Positions 17,087 through 25,622 of a stretch of 64,000 nt of DNA are shown one piece after another. The translations under genes and the position numbers were made by a program. The DNA lies in assembly GCA_963729935.1 (NCBI GenBank), contig CAVSPW010000005.1:868001-932000 (forward strand), in the 5' to 3' direction. The DNA comes from CAIKMD01 sp963729935 (GTDB lineage: Bacteria > Pseudomonadota > Alphaproteobacteria > ATCC43930 > CGMCC-115725). The notes under the pieces were generated by a model. It saw only the letters and a list, made by a program, of their open reading frames with translations, made no database searches and was not told where the DNA came from. Every line of letters begins with the position of its first letter. The stretch's first letter is position 1.

Positions 17087-17602
17087 ATGAGGAAATGGTT
17101 CGGCCGCATGGCCGCGGCTAGCGGGCTGGCGGTTTGCCTCGTTTTCGCCGCCGCCGGCGCCAGAGCCGAATCGCGGGTCTCCATCACCGCCGGTCTCGGC
17201 GCCTTCGACTTCCTCCACAATTACACGGCCGGCGAAGGGCGCCTCGAGGTGCGTTTCGCGCAAAGCCTGTTCTTTCTGAAACCGCTCCTCGGGGTACTCT
17301 TCACCACGCGCGGTTCGGTTTACACCTATGGCGGTTTCCGGGTCGAATTGCCGATCGGCAAGCATTTCATGATCATCCCCATCGCGACGGTGGGCGATTA
17401 TGAGAAAGGCAGCGGCAAGAATTTGGGCGCTCATATCGAATTCAAAACCGGCGCCGAATTCGATTATGTCTTCGACAACGGCATCAAATTCGGCCCCGCC
17501 TTCGACCACATCTCCAATGCCGGCATCGGCAAGAAGAACCCGGGCGAAGAAAACCTGATGCTGATGGTGACCGTCCCGCTCGGGGTGGTCGCCGGACGCT
17601 AG
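17087..17602 (+). CDS. PagL-like lipid A 3-O-deacylase (acyloxyacyl hydrolase)
   Basis: A 171-residue protein with a signal peptide (cleavage after about residue 27, ARA-ES) and alternating beta-strand character, expected to be an outer-membrane beta-barrel. Near the C-terminus it has DHISNAGIGKKNPGEEN. This keeps the PagL catalytic set: His, Ser two residues later, and Glu twelve residues after the Ser, the same spacing as His126/Ser128/Glu140 of Pseudomonas PagL. The enzyme would remove the 3-position acyl chain of lipid A, altering endotoxin structure. It is a single gene between pip and a convergent exporter. Overall length agrees with PagL. Confidence 0.7.
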   Translation: MRKWFGRMAAASGLAVCLVFAAAGARAESRVSITAGLGAFDFLHNYTAGEGRLEVRFAQSLFFLKPLLGVLFTTRGSVYTYGGFRVELPIGKHFMIIPIATVGDYEKGSGKNLGAHIEFKTGAEFDYVFDNGIKFGPAFDHISNAGIGKKNPGEENLMLMVTVPLGVVAGR

Positions 17603-17669
17603 AGAATTGTCCGGCGAAATCTGCCGCGGTTCGCCGCAGCGCTTTCGATCGGGAAAAAAATCAAGAGCG

Positions 17670-19160
17670 TTACGGCTCGTGTCGCGGCGTGCGCTGGCCC
17701 GCCGGGATGAGAAAAGCGAGCGCCAGCGAGAGCACGGCAAAGAGCGCCACGACGATATAGACGGTGGTCAGCGAGGCTGCGATCGCATCGGTCAGCCGCG
17801 CCAGATCGGCCGCGGGCATGCCGGCGCGCTCGGCCGGATCCATGAGTCGATCGATCGCTTCGCGGCCTTCGGGTATCCGGTGCGCCAGGCTCCAATTGAT
17901 GACCCCCCCCAGCACCGCCGCGCCGAATGACGCGCCCACCTGCCGCATGAAGATATTGCCGGAGGTCGCGGCCCCGCGCTGATTCCAGGGCACCGCGTTC
18001 TGCGCGGCGACAAGAAACGTCGTGTTGCAGAACCCGATTCCAAACCCGATCAGGCCTCCACTGGCGAAGGCCCAGCCCGGCCCGCGCTCGGGAGTGAGGC
18101 CGACCAACATCACGGCGCCCGCGACAAGCAGCACGCCGCCGACGATCGCCATCGAGCGATAGGTGACGCGGACCAGCAGGCGCCCGGCAAACGCCCCGAT
18201 AATGGTCCAGCCGAGCGATTGGCTGATCAAGGTGAACCCCGAGACGACCGGGCTGCGGCCCATGACGCCCTGCACATAGGGCGGAATGAAGATGATCACG
18301 CCCATCATCACCATCCCGATCGCCAAAGAGCCGATATTCGTGGTTGAGACGATTCGGTTGCCCCACAGCTCGATCGGCACGATCGGTTCGGTCACGCGGC
18401 GCTCCCAATAGGCGAGAAAGCCCAGACTCGCGGCCGCGACCGTCAGAAGCACGACGATACTGCGTTGGTCGAGCTGCGCGAATTGCACGAGCGCGAGCAA
18501 CAGCGAGCCGATCCCCGTGACGAGCAGGAGCGATCCCAGGTAATCGATGCGGTGCCGGCGCGTCTGGCGCCGCTCCCGGAATGTGGCGCCGAGAATAGCG
18601 ATCATCGCGATTCCCGGCAGCAGATTGACCCAGAACACCGAACGCCAGCCCAGTGTCGCCGTCAGCAACGCGCCGATCAGCGGCCCCGAAAGAGCCGACA
18701 CGCCCCAGATCGCGTTGAGATTGCCTTGGATCTTGACGCGCTCGACCGGCGGATAGAGATCGCCGATGATGGTGAGCGCGAGCGGCTGCAATCCGCCGCC
18801 GCCCAAGCCCTGGATGAAGCGGAACACGACGAGCGGGATCATCCCCCAAGCCGCGCTGCACATCAGCGTGCCGAAGAGGAAGAGGCCGGTCGAGGCGACG
18901 AGCAGCCATTTGCGGCCCCACAGATCGGCGAGCCTTCCATAGATCGGTATCGCGACCGCTTGCGACAGCAGATAGGCGGCGAAGACCCAGCTGATGTAGT
19001 CGAACCCGCCGAGGGCCGCGACGATCGACGGCATCGCTGTCGCGACGATCGAGGATTCGACCGAGACCATGAAAATCGCCGCGCAGCACGCGCCCACCAC
19101 CCAGCGGCGGCGTGCTGCCGACACCGGCGGCAGTTCGACTGCGATCGAAGACTCTGGCAA
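17670..19160 (-). CDS. MFS transporter, DHA2 (14-TMS) drug exporter family
   Basis: A roughly 496-residue inner-membrane antiporter with about 14 hydrophobic segments. Typical marks are SIVATAMPSIVAALGGFDYISWVFAAYLL in TM1-2 (given here in part), the loop GRLADLWGRKWLL, FRFIQGLGGGGLQPLALTII in TM4, and GWRSVFWVNLLPG before TM6. DHA2 members use the proton gradient to expel drugs or amphiphiles. The start is uncertain: TTG 19160 is the best position before the first helix, and the frame stays open far upstream without coding character. It diverges from the flavoprotein gene. Confidence 0.85.
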   Translation of the reverse strand: MPESSIAVELPPVSAARRRWVVGACCAAIFMVSVESSIVATAMPSIVAALGGFDYISWVFAAYLLSQAVAIPIYGRLADLWGRKWLLVASTGLFLFGTLMCSAAWGMIPLVVFRFIQGLGGGGLQPLALTIIGDLYPPVERVKIQGNLNAIWGVSALSGPLIGALLTATLGWRSVFWVNLLPGIAMIAILGATFRERRQTRRHRIDYLGSLLLVTGIGSLLLALVQFAQLDQRSIVVLLTVAAASLGFLAYWERRVTEPIVPIELWGNRIVSTTNIGSLAIGMVMMGVIIFIPPYVQGVMGRSPVVSGFTLISQSLGWTIIGAFAGRLLVRVTYRSMAIVGGVLLVAGAVMLVGLTPERGPGWAFASGGLIGFGIGFCNTTFLVAAQNAVPWNQRGAATSGNIFMRQVGASFGAAVLGGVINWSLAHRIPEGREAIDRLMDPAERAGMPAADLARLTDAIAASLTTVYIVVALFAVLSLALAFLIPAGQRTPRHEP

Positions 19161-19265
19161 GAGTGAGACCCGCTGGCGTTTTCCCGCCGCGACGATAGCG
19201 CAAAATCGCCGCCCACGCGATTGACAGACCGGGCCTGTTCGGCTTGCCTGCGTTGCGCGAAAGGA

Positions 19266-20450
19266 ATGACGATGCCGCAAGCCGACATAGCCGAGCTCGC
19301 GAGCCGTGCGCGTGCGCTGGTGCCAACTTTGCGCGCGCGCGCGGTCGAAACAGAGAAGCTCCGCCGGCTGCCCGACGAGACCGTGGCGACCCTGCACGAG
19401 GCCGGGCTCTTTCGTCTCTTTCAGCCCGCCCGCTATGGCGGGATCGAAGCGCCGTTTCGCGCCTTCGTCGAGATCGGCGCGATCCTCGCTGAAGGCTGCG
19501 GCTCGACCTCATGGGTGTTCAACAATCTGGTCGTCCATAATTGGATGCTCGGCTATTGGCCCGAAGAAGCACAGGATCAGATCTGGAAATCATCGCCGCG
19601 CGCCCTCATCGGCTCCTCCTTCGTCTTTCCAGCGGGCCGCGCGGAAGCAATCGCCGGCGGCTATCGCTTGTCGGGACGATGGCCCTTCTCGAGCGGCATC
19701 GACGCTTGCGCGTGGGTCATGCTGGCCGCCAATCTCGCGGCCGCGAAGGACCAAGAGCCCGAGCCGCGATTCTTTCTCGTGCCGCGGCGCGATTGCACCT
19801 TGATCGACAATTGGCATGCGATGGGACTGGCCGGCACCGGCAGCAAGGACGTCGCCGTCGACGGCATCACCGTGCCGGAGCATCTGACCCTGCCTGCCGC
19901 GCACGGCAAGGGCGGCGCCCACCCCGGGACCGCGGCCAACCCCGGCGAACTCTACAGGCTGGCCTGGTACGCGTTGTTCGGTTTCGTCAACGGCGCCACC
20001 GCGCTTGGCATCGCGCGCGGCGCGGCGGAGGAATTCACGGCCGCGACGCGCGCGCGGATCGCCACAGCCTCGGGCCGGCACATCGCCGATTTCGCCACCA
20101 TGCAATTGCGCATCGCCGAAGCCGCGACCTTGGTCGATGCCGCCGAGACGCTGATGCTCAAGGATTGCGATGAAGCGATGACGATCGCCGCTTCGGGCCG
20201 CCCCGCGGCCGATGAGGAGAAAGTACGCTGGCGCCGCGACGGCGCCTTTGCCGTACGCATGAGCGTGCGCGCGGTCGACATTCTCTTCGCCGGCGCGGGC
20301 GGAAGCGCGATCGTCGAAACCCACCCGCTTCAGCGCGCGTTGCGCGACGCGCACGCGGCGCAGGGCCATATCGGCCTCAACTGGGACGTCAACGGCACCA
20401 TGTATGGCCGCGTCGCGCTGGGACTCGATCCGGATTTTCCGTTGCTCTAA
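19266..20450 (+). CDS. Acyl-CoA dehydrogenase-fold flavin monooxygenase (HsaA/HpaB group D type)
   Basis: A 394-residue protein with the acyl-CoA dehydrogenase fold. The N-terminal helical part (LPDETVATLHEAGLFRLFQPARYGG), the EGCGSTSWVFNN segment, the central beta domain (YRLSGRWPFSSGIDACAWVML) and the NWHAMGLAGTGSKDVAVDG turn are those of group D two-component monooxygenases such as HsaA and DszC. These use reduced FMN from a separate reductase to hydroxylate aromatic or sulfur compounds. No reductase gene is adjacent. ATG 19266 has an AAAGGA site. The DHA2 exporter diverges from it. Substrate unknown. Confidence 0.75.
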   Translation: MTMPQADIAELASRARALVPTLRARAVETEKLRRLPDETVATLHEAGLFRLFQPARYGGIEAPFRAFVEIGAILAEGCGSTSWVFNNLVVHNWMLGYWPEEAQDQIWKSSPRALIGSSFVFPAGRAEAIAGGYRLSGRWPFSSGIDACAWVMLAANLAAAKDQEPEPRFFLVPRRDCTLIDNWHAMGLAGTGSKDVAVDGITVPEHLTLPAAHGKGGAHPGTAANPGELYRLAWYALFGFVNGATALGIARGAAEEFTAATRARIATASGRHIADFATMQLRIAEAATLVDAAETLMLKDCDEAMTIAASGRPAADEEKVRWRRDGAFAVRMSVRAVDILFAGAGGSAIVETHPLQRALRDAHAAQGHIGLNWDVNGTMYGRVALGLDPDFPLL

Positions 20451-20460
20451 TTCGGTGCCG

Positions 20461-21183
20461 TCAGCGGCACCCGCTCGCGCGCGGCACAGCCATGGCCGGC
20501 ATGCGCGCGCGGATCGTCGCGCCCCGGGCTTCGATATACGGAGTTGCGTCCTCGGGCGACCACCGGCGCGGATTGGGCAGCACCGCGGCGAGCAGCGCGG
20601 CCTCGCGCGCCGTCAAGGCGGAGGCCGGCTTGCCGAAGTGAAGCCGCGCCGCCATTTCGGCCCCGTAGATGCCGTTCCCCCATTCGATGACATTGAGATA
20701 GGTCTCGATGATCCGCTGCTTGCTCCATAAGAGCTCGAGCAGCACGGTGAAATAGGCTTCGATGCCCTTGCGCAGGAAGCTGCGTCCGGGCCAGAGGAAG
20801 AGATTCTTCGCGGTCTGCATGGTGATCGTGCTCGCACCTCGCAACGGGCGGCCCGCACGCCACGCCTCCCACGCCGTGCCGAGCGCGTCCCAATCGAAAC
20901 CGTGATGGAAACAGAACTTCTCGTCTTCCGACGCGACGACCGCGCGGATGAGCGCGGGCGAGATGCGGGCAAGCGGAACCCAACGCTGCCGAATCGGCGC
21001 GCCGGCGGCCCGGCGCATCACCATCAGCGGCGTGATCGGCGGCGGCACGAAGCGATAAGCGACAACGGCAAAGACCGGCAGCAGCAACACCGCCGCGACG
21101 GCATAGGCCGCGACGCGCCGCAAGCGACGGGGCTTGCGGCGTCGGTCTTTTGCCGGAGAGGCAGCACGCAAGGGCGGGATCAT
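20461..21183 (-). CDS. mtgA: Monofunctional biosynthetic peptidoglycan transglycosylase
   Basis: A 240-residue GT51 enzyme that polymerises lipid II into glycan strands at the inner membrane. A basic N-terminus and one membrane segment (VAAYAVAAVLLLPVFAVVAY) are followed by the catalytic VASEDEKFCFHHGFD (general base Glu), GASTITMQTAKNLFLWP, RKGIEAYFTVLLELLWSKQRIIE and YLNVIEWGNGIYGAE motifs. No transpeptidase domain follows, which defines MtgA. I chose ATG 21183; the frame extends 11 codons upstream. It converges with the flavoprotein gene. Confidence 0.93.
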   Translation of the reverse strand: MIPPLRAASPAKDRRRKPRRLRRVAAYAVAAVLLLPVFAVVAYRFVPPPITPLMVMRRAAGAPIRQRWVPLARISPALIRAVVASEDEKFCFHHGFDWDALGTAWEAWRAGRPLRGASTITMQTAKNLFLWPGRSFLRKGIEAYFTVLLELLWSKQRIIETYLNVIEWGNGIYGAEMAARLHFGKPASALTAREAALLAAVLPNPRRWSPEDATPYIEARGATIRARMPAMAVPRASGCR

Positions 21184-21420
21184 GACTGGGGCAAGATAGA
21201 ACGCTGGCCCTCGCACTCCAAACCGTGCAAGGTGCAGCCGCGTTCATCGGCGATCGCGCGATAGTGGGGCGACAACCGGCGGGCGTGAATTACATCGATT
21301 TAACTATTGACCCGGAAGGTCGGACGGTATTTTTTCGGCCGTTCGGGAGTTTGATGGCGCCGCCACCACGAGGCATCGGCGCAAAGTCCGCAGAAGAAAC
21401 TTGAGACGGGGATCGCCGCG

Positions 21421-22605
21421 ATGCGCCGTTTATCACGACTGACCAATTCATTGATCGCTTGCGCGCTTTTGGTTCTGGCGCTCGGCGCTCCGGCTTTCGC
21501 CGCGGATGCGCCCACGCATATTCGCGGGCTTTGGCTCACCACCGATTATCCCTCCGTGACGGCGCGCGCCGGCGACAGCACGACCGTGAAGGTCAAATTG
21601 CAGAATTACGGGCTGGCGCCGCAGCGCGTCTCCTTGTCGGTCGATGGCGTGCCCGGCGGCTGGAAGGCGACGATCCTGGGCGGCGGCGCGCCGGTCACCG
21701 CAGCGATGCCGGCGACGGACGATAGCGTTCCGTTGCAGCTGCGCATCGACATCCCGGCCGGGCTCTCCGCCGGCACGCAGACCATCACCCTGCATGCCAA
21801 ATCGGTCGATACCAGCGCGAGCCTGCCGATCGATGTGAGCATCGGTCAGGTTTTGCCGGCCAAGCTTGTCCTTAAGGCGAAGAATCCATCCCTGATCGGA
21901 ACGGCAAAGACCAGTTTCGAATTTCAGTTCAACGTCGCCAATCAGAGCGACCGCGATCTGATCGTGAAATTCGCCGCGAATGCGCCGAAGGGATTCCAAA
22001 CGACCTTCTCGGAAGCCTATGGCTCGCAGGAGATCGCCTCGATCCCGATCGAAGCGGGCAAGGACAAAGACTTGAAGGTGAAGGTCCAGCCGCCGGCGCA
22101 AGCCCAAGCGGGCTCTTATCCCGTTTCCGTCGAGGTTTCGGCCGACGACGCGAAGGCGGATGCGGACATGACCATGGACATCACGGGTCAGCCGCAACTG
22201 AACTTGACCGGCGAGGATGGGCGTCTCTCGACCTCGGCCGTCGCCGGCACCGCCACGCCGGTCGCGCTCGTGCTCACCAATGACGGCAGCGCGGCCGCGC
22301 AAGAGATCGCGCTCAGCGCATCGCCGCCCAGCGATTGGAAAGTCACGTTCCAGCCGGACAAGATCGCGCAGCTCAATCCGGGCCAGAAGATCAATGTGCA
22401 GGCGCAATTGACCCCATCGTCGAAAGCCGTCGCGGGCGACTACATGACCACGTTCCGCGCCAACGACAATGGCAGCCAATCGAGCTCGGCCGATATCAGG
22501 GTGACGGTCTCGACCTCGACCCTGTGGGGCATCGTCGGCGTCGCCATCATCGCGATCGCGCTTCTCATCGCTGTGGGCGCCGTCGCGCGCTTCGGCCGGC
22601 GCTGA
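21421..22605 (+). CDS. Secreted, membrane-anchored NEW3-type Ig-like protein
   Basis: A 394-residue exported protein. It has a signal peptide ending near ALGAPAFAADA, then three repeats of about 110 residues with the NEW3 (alpha-galactosidase-associated) beta-sandwich pattern: LQNYGLAPQRVSLSVDGVPGGWKATI, a second with NQSDRDLIVKFAANAPKGFQTTF, and a third with TNDGSAAAQEIALSASPPSDWKVTF (quoted in part). A C-terminal membrane helix (IVGVAIIAIALLIAVGAVA) and basic tail anchor it, so the repeats face the periplasm. It precedes an ABC-2 ATPase and permease by 20 bases and is probably their accessory or receptor protein. Function beyond that is unknown. Confidence 0.75.
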   Translation: MRRLSRLTNSLIACALLVLALGAPAFAADAPTHIRGLWLTTDYPSVTARAGDSTTVKVKLQNYGLAPQRVSLSVDGVPGGWKATILGGGAPVTAAMPATDDSVPLQLRIDIPAGLSAGTQTITLHAKSVDTSASLPIDVSIGQVLPAKLVLKAKNPSLIGTAKTSFEFQFNVANQSDRDLIVKFAANAPKGFQTTFSEAYGSQEIASIPIEAGKDKDLKVKVQPPAQAQAGSYPVSVEVSADDAKADADMTMDITGQPQLNLTGEDGRLSTSAVAGTATPVALVLTNDGSAAAQEIALSASPPSDWKVTFQPDKIAQLNPGQKINVQAQLTPSSKAVAGDYMTTFRANDNGSQSSSADIRVTVSTSTLWGIVGVAIIAIALLIAVGAVARFGRR

Positions 22606-22625
22606 CGCCGGCCGGGCGCCCGCCG

Positions 22626-23564
22626 ATGAGCGACACCGTCATCGACGCCCATGGCCTGAAGAAGTTCTATGGCCGCGTGCCGGCCGTCGACGGGATCGAC
22701 CTTGCGATTCGGCGCGGCGAGATCTTCGGGCTGCTCGGTCCCAACGGCGCCGGCAAGACGACCACGATCCTGATGCTGTTGGGCCTCACCGAGGCCGATG
22801 AGGGAACGATCGACGTCGACGGCTTCAACCCGATGCGCGAGCCGCTCGAGGTGAAGCGCCGCGTCGGCTATCTGCCGGATGCGGTCGGCTTCTATGACAA
22901 TCTCACCGCGCGGCAGAACCTCACCTACACGGCACGGCTTTCGGGCCTCGGCCGCGTCGAAGCGGGCGAACGCATCGACGCCGCCCTCAAGCGCGTGCAG
23001 CTGGACGAGGTTGCCGATCACAAGGTCGCGACCTTCTCCCGCGGCATGCGGCAGCGCCTCGGCCTTGCCGAAGTGATGATGAAGCGCGCCGAGGTGGCGA
23101 TTCTCGACGAGCCGACCTCGGGCCTCGACCCGCAGGCGACCTATGAGCTCTTGGACATGATTCGGGGCCTGAAGGCCGAGCGCGTGGCGGTGCTCATCTC
23201 TTCGCATCTGCTCGATCGCGTGCAGGCGGTGTGCGACCGCGTCGCGCTGTTCAGCCACGGCAAGATCGTGCTCCAGGGAACGGTCGCCGAGCTGTCGCAG
23301 AAGGTTCTGGGCGGCGGCTATTCCGTCGAGATCGAGGCGACGGGCCCGGATCTGCCCGCCATCTTCTCGCACATCGACGGCGTGCAGCTCGTGACCGAGG
23401 CGGGCCCCGACAAATACCACATCCTTGCCGCGCGGGACGTGCGCGCCGCGCTCGGCCAGGCGATCATCGGCACGGGCGGATCGCTGATGCGGCTCGACCA
23501 CGTGGAACCCAGCCTCGACACCATCTATCGCCACTATTTCGAGGACCAGCATGGCGCGGCGTAG
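22626..23564 (+). CDS. ABC transporter ATP-binding protein (NosF/CcmA-like, ABC-2 type)
   Basis: A 312-residue ATPase with Walker A (GPNGAGKTT), Q-loop VGYLPDAVGFYDNLT, signature FSRGMRQRLG, Walker B VAILDEPTSGLDPQ and H-loop ISSHLL. The extra 80 C-terminal residues after the nucleotide domain are usual for exporters of the DrrA/NosF group. ATG 22626 was chosen; the frame is open far upstream but overlaps the NEW3 gene. It overlaps the permease gene by 14 bases, so the two are translationally coupled. Confidence 0.9.
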   Translation: MSDTVIDAHGLKKFYGRVPAVDGIDLAIRRGEIFGLLGPNGAGKTTTILMLLGLTEADEGTIDVDGFNPMREPLEVKRRVGYLPDAVGFYDNLTARQNLTYTARLSGLGRVEAGERIDAALKRVQLDEVADHKVATFSRGMRQRLGLAEVMMKRAEVAILDEPTSGLDPQATYELLDMIRGLKAERVAVLISSHLLDRVQAVCDRVALFSHGKIVLQGTVAELSQKVLGGGYSVEIEATGPDLPAIFSHIDGVQLVTEAGPDKYHILAARDVRAALGQAIIGTGGSLMRLDHVEPSLDTIYRHYFEDQHGAA

Positions 23565-24513
23565 CGGATCGATCTGGACGGGATGCGGCACCGTCTTCTT
23601 GAAGGAATTCGCCGATCATCTCGGCAGCGGCCGGATGCGCGTGCTCGAATGGCTGGTGCTGCTGACCGGGATTGGCGCGATCTATACCGCGATCCAGGAT
23701 TTGAAAACCACGACCTCGCAGGATCCGTTTCTCTTCCTGCGGCTTTTCACCAACGCGCATGATCCGTTGCCCTCCTTCATGGCCGTGCTCGGATTTCTCA
23801 TCCCGCTGGTCGCGATCGGCTTGGGGTTCGACGCGGTGAATGGCGAGTTCAACCGGCGCACCATGAGCCGCATCCTGGCGCAGCCGGTGTATCGCGACGC
23901 GCTGCTCCTGGGCAAGTTCCTGGCCGGGCTCGCGACACTGGGTGTCGCCCTCGTCACGCTGTGGCTCCTGATCATCGGATTGGGGCTCCTGACCCTGGGC
24001 GTGCCGCCGACCAGCGAGGAAGTGTTGCGCGGCATCGCGTTTCTCGTCGTCTCGCTTGCCTATGGCGGCCTCTGGCTGGCGGTCGCCATGTTGTGCTCGG
24101 TGGTCTTCCGCGCAGCCGCGACCTCCGCGCTGGTGGCCTTGGGCCTCTGGCTTTTGATGAGCGTGCTGTGGCCGTTGCTCACGCGCTTCCTCACCGAGGC
24201 GGTCTTTCCGACCACGGCGATGAGCTTGCTGGTCGGGCCGAGCTACGAGCAGATCGTGTTTCAGCAGACCCTGGCGCGCTTGTCGCCCAACACGCTCTTC
24301 GGCGAATCGCTCTTGGGCCTGCTCCATCCTTCGACCCGGGCGCTCGGGCCCGTTTTCATGGACCAACTCCAGGGCGCGGTGATGGGCAATCCGTTGCCGC
24401 TGGGCCAAAGCCTGCTGCTGGTATGGCCGCAAGTCACCGGCCTCGTCGCCGGCGTCATCGTCCTCTTCGTCGCGGCCTATGTGGTCTTCCAGCGCCAGGA
24501 GGTCCGCGCCTAA
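23551..24513 (+). CDS. ABC-2 type permease (NosY-like)
   Basis: A 320-residue membrane protein with six main hydrophobic segments. The layout is that of single-subunit ABC-2 permeases: GCGTVFLKEFADHLGSGRMR before TM1, a long first extracytoplasmic loop, then the coupling stretch FDAVNGEFNRRTMSRILAQP and GKFLAGLATLGVALVTLW. This matches NosY-type permeases, but no nosD, nosL or nosZ is nearby, so a link to nitrous oxide reductase is not supported. It is the last gene of the NEW3-ATPase-permease operon. Confidence 0.85.
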   Translation: MARRSGSIWTGCGTVFLKEFADHLGSGRMRVLEWLVLLTGIGAIYTAIQDLKTTTSQDPFLFLRLFTNAHDPLPSFMAVLGFLIPLVAIGLGFDAVNGEFNRRTMSRILAQPVYRDALLLGKFLAGLATLGVALVTLWLLIIGLGLLTLGVPPTSEEVLRGIAFLVVSLAYGGLWLAVAMLCSVVFRAAATSALVALGLWLLMSVLWPLLTRFLTEAVFPTTAMSLLVGPSYEQIVFQQTLARLSPNTLFGESLLGLLHPSTRALGPVFMDQLQGAVMGNPLPLGQSLLLVWPQVTGLVAGVIVLFVAAYVVFQRQEVRA

Positions 24514-24583
24514 ACGCGCGGCGTTTTCCCACCACCCGCCGGCGTGCTAGGGTCTGGCAAAGAGACGTGGCGGGAGGAAGCCC

Positions 24584-25606
24584 ATGTTTTTGCGCAATTG
24601 CTGGTATATCGCCGCCGAATCGCGCGAAGTCTCGCGCCTTCCCTTCGGGCGGATCCTCTTGGCGGAGCCCGTCATGCTCTACCGCCGCGAGGACGGAACG
24701 CCGGTCGTGCTCGAGGACCGCTGTTGTCACCGCCGCGCGCCGCTGAGCAAGGGCAAGCTTGTCGGCGACGCGATCCAATGCGGCTATCACGGCTTCACCT
24801 TCGATGGCTCCGGCGCCTGCGTGAAGATCCCCGGCCAGGACCGCGTTCCGCCGAGCATCGGCGTGCGCTCCTATCCCGTCTGCGAGCGCGACCGTTACGT
24901 CTGGATCTGGATGGGCGAGAAGGAAAAGGCCGACCCGGCGCTTATTCCCGACTTCCACTACAACGACGATCCGGCCTGGGCTGCGGTCGGCGCCTGCCTC
25001 CATGTCGACGCCCATTATCTTCTGCTGGTCGAGAATCTGATCGACCTATCTCATGTCGCCTTCGTGCACGCCTCGACGATCGGCAGCACGGACGATACCC
25101 AGGCCGAGCTCAAATTCGAGCGCAGCGAGAATTCCGTCCGCGTGATACGCGAAGCGCCGGGCATCTCCTGCCCACCCTCGATGCGCCGCCTCGGCTTCGC
25201 GCCCGTCGTCGATCAAAAGAAGATCATCACCTTCACCCCGTCTTCCAATGTCTGGATCGACATCCCGACACGCGACGCGGTTCCTGTCGAGGGCCGCAAC
25301 GAGCCGATGCAGCGGCGCGTCATGATCTTGAACGCGATCACGCCCGAGACCGAGCGGAGCTGCCATTATTTTTGGGTCAACGCGCGCGATTTCGAGCAGG
25401 ACAATGCCGAACGCTCGGAATTCTTCCTGAAGAACGTGACCTTCGCCTTCAACGAGGACAAGGAAATCCTCGAGGCGCAGCAGCGCAACATCGAACTCGA
25501 TTACGACGCGCCGCAAGTGAACGTGCACGCCGATTGGGGCGGCGTGCAGGCGCGGCGCCTGATGGATCGGCTCATCCAGCAAGAGTGCGGCGCGCCCGCC
25601 GCTTGA
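24584..25606 (+). CDS. Rieske non-haem iron oxygenase (vanillate O-demethylase-like)
   Basis: A 340-residue alpha subunit of a ring-hydroxylating or O-demethylating oxygenase. The Rieske cluster ligands are Cys47-x-His49 and Cys66-x-x-His69 (CGYHGFTF). The mononuclear iron site is in NLIDLSHVAFVHAST. The start NCWYIAAESREV and the overall length are those of VanA-type demethylases, which convert vanillate to protocatechuate with release of formaldehyde. That fits its place next to a protocatechuate-cleavage operon, with which it converges. No reductase (VanB) gene is in the window. The substrate assignment is an inference from context. ATG 24584 follows GGAGGAAG. Confidence 0.8.
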   Translation: MFLRNCWYIAAESREVSRLPFGRILLAEPVMLYRREDGTPVVLEDRCCHRRAPLSKGKLVGDAIQCGYHGFTFDGSGACVKIPGQDRVPPSIGVRSYPVCERDRYVWIWMGEKEKADPALIPDFHYNDDPAWAAVGACLHVDAHYLLLVENLIDLSHVAFVHASTIGSTDDTQAELKFERSENSVRVIREAPGISCPPSMRRLGFAPVVDQKKIITFTPSSNVWIDIPTRDAVPVEGRNEPMQRRVMILNAITPETERSCHYFWVNARDFEQDNAERSEFFLKNVTFAFNEDKEILEAQQRNIELDYDAPQVNVHADWGGVQARRLMDRLIQQECGAPAA

Positions 25607-25622
25607 TTTCCGGTCGCGGCGA

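Noticed and set aside
23551..24513. A nitrous oxide reductase (nos) accessory operon
   Set aside because: The ATPase and permease resemble NosF and NosY, but nosD, nosL, nosZ and nosR are absent.
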